This document shows, piece by piece, positions 58,731-64,000 of a stretch of DNA of 64,000 bases (the first letter of the stretch is position 1; each line of letters begins with the position of its first letter). Source of the stretch: Rehmannia glutinosa. Taxonomy: Eukaryota > Streptophyta > Magnoliopsida > Lamiales > Orobanchaceae. Position numbers and translations under genes: made by a program. The stretch lies in NCBI GenBank assembly GCA_016081115.2, contig JABTTQ020001808.1, positions 1 to 64,000 on the forward strand, written 5' to 3'. A model generated the notes under the pieces. It was not told where the DNA came from. It ran no database searches and saw only the letters and a program-made list of their open reading frames with translations.

Positions 58731-60043
58731 CTGATGAACAACTATTCAATGTTACTGTAGTACCTTGGTTTGCAGATATTGTTAATTTTCTTGTGACAGG
58801 AATGATGCCATCAAATTGGAATTCACAAGATAAAAAGAAGTTTTTGACTGAGGTAAAAAAGTTTTACTGGGACGATCCCTACCTTTTCAAATATTGTCCA
58901 GATCAAATCTTTCGTAGATGTGTACCCGACAATGAGGTAGGTAGCATTATTCAATTTTGTCATTCCGAAGCATGTGGTGGCACTTTTCAGTAAAGAAAAC
59001 CAGTGCAAAGATCTTACAATGTTGATTTTATTGGCCAAATCTTTTCAAAGATACTTACGCTTTTTGCAAAAGTTGTGAAAATTGTCAAAAGTTAGGATCA
59101 ATTTCAAAATGAAACATGATGCCTTTGAATCCTATTTTGGTGATTGAAATCTTTGACTGTTGGGGTATTGATTTTATGGGGCCATTTCCAGTATCATTTG
59201 GTTTTATTTACATTTTAGTTTAATAGATTATGTTTTAAAATGGATCGAGGCAATTCCTTGTCGAAACAATGATCATAAAAGCGTGATAAAATTTTTAAAA
59301 GAAAATATTTTGAGTCGATTTGGAATTCCTCGAGTCATTATTAGTGATGGGGAACACATTTTTGCAACAAAGTTTTGCATCTTTAATGAAAAAAATATGG
59401 AATCACACATAAAGTTGCAACCCCTTATCACCCGAGACAAATGGACAGTTGAACTTGCAAATAGGGAAATAGAACAAATATTAGAAAAAACTATTAACCC
59501 AAATCGTAAAGATTGGTCTTTTAGACTTATCGACGCACTTTGGGCATACATAACTGCTTTTAAAATATCATTGGGAATGTCTCCTTATAGAATAGTTTAT
59601 GGAAAACCTTGCCATTTACCAGTGGAACTTGAACATAAAGCTTATTGGGCAATTAAAATGTTTAACTTCAATCTTGACGATGCTTCGAAATTGAGAAAAT
59701 TGCAAATCAATGAGCTTGAAGAATTGAGAAATGATGCATACGAGAATTCAAAAATTCATAAAGCAAAAATCAAAGAATTTCATGATAATAAAATTACAAG
59801 AAAAACATTTGATTGGTCAAAAAGGTTTTGATTTATAATTCTAGATTGCATTTATTTCTGGAAAATTAAGGTTAAGGTGGAGTGGTCCTTTTATTGTGAA
59901 AAATATATATCCGTATGGAACAAGTGACATTGAGTCCTAGAAATGGTAATGTATTCAAAGTTAATGGACAAAGACTTAAACTGTTTCTAGAAAATCAATT
60001 CCTTCTAGAGGAAGTTCTTTTTCTTTATAATCCTTGTTATAAT
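58731..60043 (+). pseudogene. Athila-1 integrase and pol C-terminus
   Basis: The N-terminal zinc-binding part has HSEACGGTF (58963) and CKSCENCQKLGSIS in neighbouring frames. The catalytic core shows D in WGIDFMGPFP (59162), D in VIISDGEHIF (59335; the family usually has ISDGGSHF) and E in TVELANREIEQILEKT (59445). The C-terminal DAYENSKIHKAKIKEFHDNK (59735-59790) and NGQRLKLFLE (59965) are typical of Athila. 59283-59831 is open for 182 codons; breaks occur near 58990, 59110, 59220 and 59830. The stop is at 60041-60043. Confidence 0.9.
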
Positions 60044-60111
60044 TAGTGAACATATTTGTTTCTTATAAATGTGTGTGTTTTGTAGTGTTTAATTATTTGT
60101 TTTCCGGTTAA

Positions 60112-60833
60112 ATGGCGGATAACGATGCTACTGTGATGATTAAGTCGGACTCATCGGATTTCCCACAAACACCGATATTTGTACATAATTTTGTTTTCTC
60201 ATTATCTTTCATTTGGATTTTAAAAAAATGGATAAAAGAATTCCCCTACTCTCAAAAAAAAAAGCGATTCTATTTTCTTCCCAAAACTAAAATTTTAGAA
60301 ATATATAAAGCCAGGCTAGAAAGGTTAAGAATGTTTATGAATATAGGCATTTCGAGAAGATGTACGTTGGATAATTGAAGCAAAGGTAAGATTAGCGGGA
60401 GAATTTTCATTTTCTCCTACTAAATGATTGCTTGGTGTTGGAAAAAGTTCATATTCAAAAAACGAAGGGCAAAAGAATGCAAGTTTGTCACAAATGTGCT
60501 AGATGGACTTGTGACACACGATGTCGTTCTTTAGGTATGGTTTCAGAAATCGAGAGGACAAAATTCAATTCATAAAGGATGGGTGAGTAAGGAGTCTTTA
60601 GATAACATTCTATGGACTTTTGATACGCATCCTTGTGGATTTGTGCATTGTGAAATTCTCACGATTATGGCTCCAATTTCGAGAAGAACGTGAACTTTGT
60701 CTTGGGAATCGGCGTTAAAAGACCTTCGTTTGCCAATTTATAAGAAAATTGGATGGGAAGCATATCCCCGACCCATAGAGGGCGTTTAAGCCGTTTCTGG
60801 ACGTAAAACCAGAGGAAGATGTGAGCCACAATG
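60112..60833 (+). pseudogene. Unidentified accessory ORF-A of Athila-1
   Basis: MADNDATVMIKSDSSDFPQT opens at 60112 and runs 88 codons. It has a hydrophobic stretch FVHNFVFSLSFIWIL (about residues 23-37) followed by basic residues, then KARLERLRMFMNIGI. After frame changes near 60350 come REDVRWIIEAKVRLAGEFSF, the cysteine-rich CHKCARWTCDTRC (60486-60524; CxxC-x4-CxxxC), and KDGWVSKESLDNILWTFDTH (about 60575-60625). I do not recognise the family. A single membrane span or a zinc-binding module is possible. It sits where Athila elements carry an env-like ORF. Confidence 0.45.
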
Positions 60834-60961
60834 ACAACTACTTTTCTGTTCATTCACATGCTAGCATTTTATTTTGACTTTATTGTCTTTATTTTCAAAC
60901 TTTCTAACAAAATAAAAGTTCCAATAATTATATCTATTGTTGCATTCCCTGTTCATACCTC

Positions 60962-60969
60962 AATAAATA
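60962..60969 (+). promoter_or_regulatory. Possible TATA box upstream of the LOG-like ORF
   Basis: aataaata, 86 bp before the LOG-like ATG and followed by a leader-like stretch (tttgtatcagaaagaaagag, 61004-61023). Suggestive only. Confidence 0.3.
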
Positions 60970-61019
60970 GCGTTGCATTCACCCGTTCTTTTACACCATT
61001 CAGTTTGTATCAGAAAGAA

Positions 61020-61023
<4 letters not shown>

Positions 61024-61050
<27 letters not shown>
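61024..61050 (+). repeat. (AT)n run directly before the LOG-like ATG
   Basis: 27 bp of at/ta repeat ending 4 bases before ATG 61055, within the putative leader. Confidence 0.9.
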
Positions 61051-61054
<4 letters not shown>

Positions 61055-61056
<2 letters not shown>

Positions 61057-61664
61057 GGAGAGTTCTTCTTCCCGTAGAATTAACTGTGTTGCTATATTCT
61101 GTGGTGCAAATCCTGGGAAAGACGGTTGTTTTCTTGAGGCAGCTGATAATCTCGGTAAATTTCTAGCGAAAAACACATTAACTTAGTATACGGGGAGGTA
61201 GTTTTGGGTTAATGGGGGCGTGTTCTTTGGTTTCCCGCCTATTTGGGAGGAGTCGAGTCTTAGGAGTTATCTCGAAACCATTAGTTGTCCAACAAATCAC
61301 CGATCAAACCATTGGAGATGAGTTAAGAGTATCAAACATGCAAGACCGGATGGTGAATATGATGCATAATGCGATGCCTTTATCACCCTACCTCATGGTT
61401 TTGGTACATTGGAGGAGTTATTCAAGTGATCTCCACAGGCACAACTCAACATTCACCGAGCTTTATAGGTATTCTTAATGTTAATGGTTTCTTTGATGGT
61501 TTATTGTCTTTCATAGATTATTTTTTGTAGAAAGGTTTTATTTCACCGCCTGGGGGCGAGTCATAATTTGTGCAACAACACCAAGTGAACTAATTGATCA
61601 ACTCCAAACATTTGTTCTTGAACCACGATCCAAAAGTGGCTCATGTTGTTTGGTCCGAGGATAG
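61055..61664 (+). pseudogene. LOG-like: LOG-like cytokinin riboside 5'-monophosphate phosphoribohydrolase, intronless copy in a retrotransposon
   Basis: LOG enzymes release active cytokinin bases from their riboside monophosphates in the cytosol. From ATG 61055 (MESSSSRRINCVAIFCGANP) the text follows the family in order: GKDGCFLEAADNLGKFLAK, then in shifted frames HINLVYG and GGSFGLMG (about 61174-61218), VLGVISKPL, TIGDELRVSNMQDRM with the conserved Arg (61318-61359), DAFITLP, the signature region HGFGTLEEL (61391-61420), AQLNIH, ILNVNGFFDGLLSFID (61469-61515), KGFISP, VIICATTPSELIDQLQTF and a stop at 61662. The span equals about 203 codons, the usual family length, with no intron although plant LOG genes normally have several. 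Breaks: one-base shortfalls in an A run (about 61170) and a G run (about 61192), a stop at 61427, further shifts near 61360-61460 and 61535-61565. The usual PGGxGT motif reads PHGFGT. Catalytic Glu is kept. As read it is inactive. Confidence 0.85.
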
Positions 61665-63155
61665 AAGTAAAAAACGCAGATTGGATTTGTCTCTGACGTT
61701 GTGAGATTTATCTTTCATGAGTATAACTACTACTGTATTTTTCCAGTTTCATTTCAATAAGCCATACATCAGGTAATATCTTCTAAACCTTACTTTCCTA
61801 TTTATTTTTGACATTGAGGACAATGTTTTAGATAAGTTGGGGGGAAGGGATAATTGATATTATTTTTGGTAATTTTTTTCTAGTTTGCAATGTGTGATTT
61901 TATTTATAAAAAAAACTGATGGCAGAGTAAAGAATATCATTTTGATGTTCCTGAGACGCATCTCTATTATGATGTTGTGTTTTTTCTTTTCAAAACATGG
62001 CATGTTGTATTTTGTTTAAAAAAATTTGTGAATTATCAAATATGAAAACAGCTTTATTGTTGAATTCAATGATGCTATCTTGATTAAAAAAAAAAAAAAA
62101 AAGAGAAGAAATTGTTTTATGCACATTCTAGGCTTTGTGGAGAGATTGATTGTGATACATATAACTGAAAGTTTGATCATGATAAAGTGTTTTATTTTCA
62201 ATATTCACACATCTTTTGTGAATAAGTGGTGAGTTTGAGAAAACAAGCATTCTGAACTTTAATTGGTCATTTGAAATGGTTATGTTGTGATCTGAAATAC
62301 TTAAATATGTCTACCTACCATGTGGAGAAATGATTTGGTTAATACCTACATTTTCAATTTCTATTACAATACTCCATTACAAAATTTGTGATGAGTATTT
62401 CTCATTGATATATTATCATGTAAAGTCATTATGAAAAAAAAGTGAAAAATGAAAAAAAAAAGAGAAAAAAGGGATAAAAAAATAAAAAAAAAAAAAATTC
62501 ATATTATTACTTTGTTTGCCATTACCACTACCTTATAGCTCAAGTGGTATTACTCGCTCTTTATAAAGGTATTGACTGAGGTTCGAACTGATATTTTTCA
62601 GCTTCTTTGAAATCTATCCCCTCATTCCAATCAAAAGTACTCCCAACTTATTAAAAAAAAAACTTTGTCTATCATTCTAAACCAATGAAATTTGAAACAT
62701 ATTTTGGGTATTTCAAATTTTATAACTACCTATCTTATGCTCAATTTTGGTTTGAATGCTTGTCCTAAATTTTATTGGCCATTTCCTTGAGAGTTTAAGC
62801 TGTTTTCCAACTCCATGAGTGAACACCTTACCAGTTTAAATGATAAATACTAACCCGTGAGGATATGGAGTTGAGGCTTTTTCATGATTATATTTGAAGT
62901 TTATGTATCCCGATTTGCGGAATGCAATGGTGGTTTTGTGCATATATATACAATATTTCTTCTTTATAAAAAATAAATATATAAAAAATATATTTAATCT
63001 TGATAGCATCTATGATGATTGACAATAAACTTTTTGATTGTTAGACATTTTCACAAGTTTTTGTTAAAAAGATAATATTATGCCATGTTCATAAAAATTG
63101 ATTTTGTATTTTGTGTGCTTTAATTACTAGGGACTAGTAATGTTTAGTTGAAGTG
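61665..63155 (+). other. Athila-1 3' noncoding region
   Basis: gacattgaggacaatg (61810-61825) followed by gttggggggaaggg (61838-61851) is a phrase common just downstream of coding regions in Athila/Tat-type elements and may serve as a purine tract. After it the sequence is AT-rich, with poly-A runs at 62083-62101 and 62430-62500. No ORF is supported. Confidence 0.65.
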
Positions 63156-64000
63156 TGATGAGCGTTAAAAAATATACAATTACTTTTGGTTTATAATAGT
63201 ATTTTACTTTATTAATTTTAGTAATGATATAAATTTATAGTATTATTATATGTTATTAATAAAATAGGAAATCAACACAAAATTGTAGTTGGATGCATTT
63301 TTAATGCAGGTTCGGATCAATGCGCATAACTTTCAATTCCGGCATGATTTAGGGATGATTCTTGAAGATATGGATTCACAATCTATTCATCTACAAATAT
63401 TCAGAGATAGTAAAGCCTAAATCAAAGTTTGGAATGATATTTTCTTGGATCAAAAGTTCATCACAATTTGAAATTTGAAGAGACTCATTTTCAGTCAAGA
63501 CTTGAACAAGGTTCGTATTTTGGGTATCACTCGAAGACCACAGGTGCTATGGTGTTGAAATGTTTACTGAGTATTCCTACATCATTTGTCTACAACTCTC
63601 ATGAAGACTCCAAAGTCTAATTCAGTCGGCAAGTATGTTTTAAAAATACAATACCTATTTCTTTGTCATAATCCCGCAGGCCTACCACTCCACACTTATT
63701 ACACCATATCTTGACCTATATTGCTTGGAATTCATTCAAATCAGTGGGAGAATACAGCCAAGACATTTGAGAATGGTTTTGTTAAAGAAAATCAATATGA
63801 ATCAGCATGAATCCTTTCCAAAAAGATCAGACAAATGAGGAGTTGGAATTTGTGTCAAATTTTCAGCATTTTCTCAATTATCTTGAAAATTAAAAATAAA
63901 ATAATTCCAAAAGGAATTATTGTGTTGCCTATAAATAGAGGTCATTTACACTTGCTAAAAACACAAGTTTGTATAGAAAGTTATAGTTTCAAAGAGAGTT
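63156..64000 (+). repeat. 3' LTR of Athila-1 (first 845 bp; runs off window)
   Basis: TGATGAGCGTTAAAAAATAT start; aligns with 53101-53945 with few substitutions. One local replacement: the stretch around 63886-63915 differs from 53830-53850 of the other LTR. TATAAATA at 63930-63937. Confidence 0.95.

Larger units (their letters stand above)
53101..64000 (+). mobile_element. Athila-1: Athila-type Ty3/gypsy element carrying a LOG-like gene
   Basis: 5' LTR (53101-about 54680), PBS matching tRNA-Asp type (54687), gag (54859), protease, RT-RNase H, integrase (to 60043), accessory ORF-A (60112-60833), LOG-like ORF (61055-61664), noncoding region, and the 3' LTR from 63156 running off the window. 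If the second LTR has the same length the element is about 11.6 kb. It is inserted in Gypsy-1 integrase after ctttt (53096-53100). Primer type, gag text and INT text place it with Athila. Confidence 0.92.

Noticed and set aside
61055..61664. LOG-like ORF as an ordinary cellular gene
   Set aside because: It has no introns, lies between the integrase and the 3' LTR of one element in sense orientation, and is broken.
62430..62500. A-rich run as a poly-A tail of a retro-copied transcript
   Set aside because: It lies some 770 bp after the LOG stop and beyond the Athila-typical G-tract at 61838, so it is more likely ordinary element sequence.

Overview
The window looks like nuclear DNA of a flowering plant, probably a eudicot, from a repeat-dense and gene-poor (pericentromere-like) region. 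I found no intact cellular gene. Almost every base belongs to nested transposable elements: Ty1/copia elements with initiator-tRNA-Met-like primer sites, an Athila-type Ty3/gypsy element with a tRNA-Asp-like primer site, a plant LINE, a FAR1/MULE transposase with plant-style introns and a CACTA end.

Left half (1-24190, minus strand). The base layer is a LINE, seen at 755-1715 and 23029-24190. A copia element enters from the left edge and ends at 749 (Copia-0). Copia-1 (1716-23023) splits the LINE and is flanked by a perfect 5-bp duplication, GACCC. Copia-2a (8426-21334) sits inside the gag of Copia-1 and is flanked by a perfect TTAGT duplication. The nesting order is therefore LINE, then Copia-1, then Copia-2a.

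Middle (24191-32853). This holds AT-rich spacer, a CT/CA microsatellite, a broken NF-YC-like histone-fold gene copy (minus), a CACTA-type end with subterminal repeats, and a Mutator-like block. That block carries a FAR1-related transposase gene (plus) facing an intron-containing Ulp1-like SUMO-protease gene (minus).

Right half (32854-64000, plus strand). A Ty3/gypsy element (LTR from 32854) is interrupted in gag by Copia-2b (34991-49872), a relative of Copia-2a in opposite orientation. Copia-2b has an LTR-interior-LTR-partial-interior layout. The gypsy integrase is cut at 53100 by an Athila-type element (Athila-1) whose second LTR runs off the right edge.

Most notable: (1) Athila-1 carries, between integrase and the 3' LTR, an intronless sense-strand copy of a LONELY GUY (LOG) cytokinin-activating enzyme gene (61055-61664), preceded by an unidentified ORF. 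(2) Both Copia-2 copies carry a third ORF of nearly equal length (4572 and 4574 bp) after pol, each preceded by a 567-568 bp spacer with a TATA-like box and leader-like sequence. (3) The MULE block pairs a transposase with a Ulp1-like gene. All coding regions contain frameshifts or stops; many are single-base homopolymer changes, so true decay and assembly error cannot be separated by reading alone.
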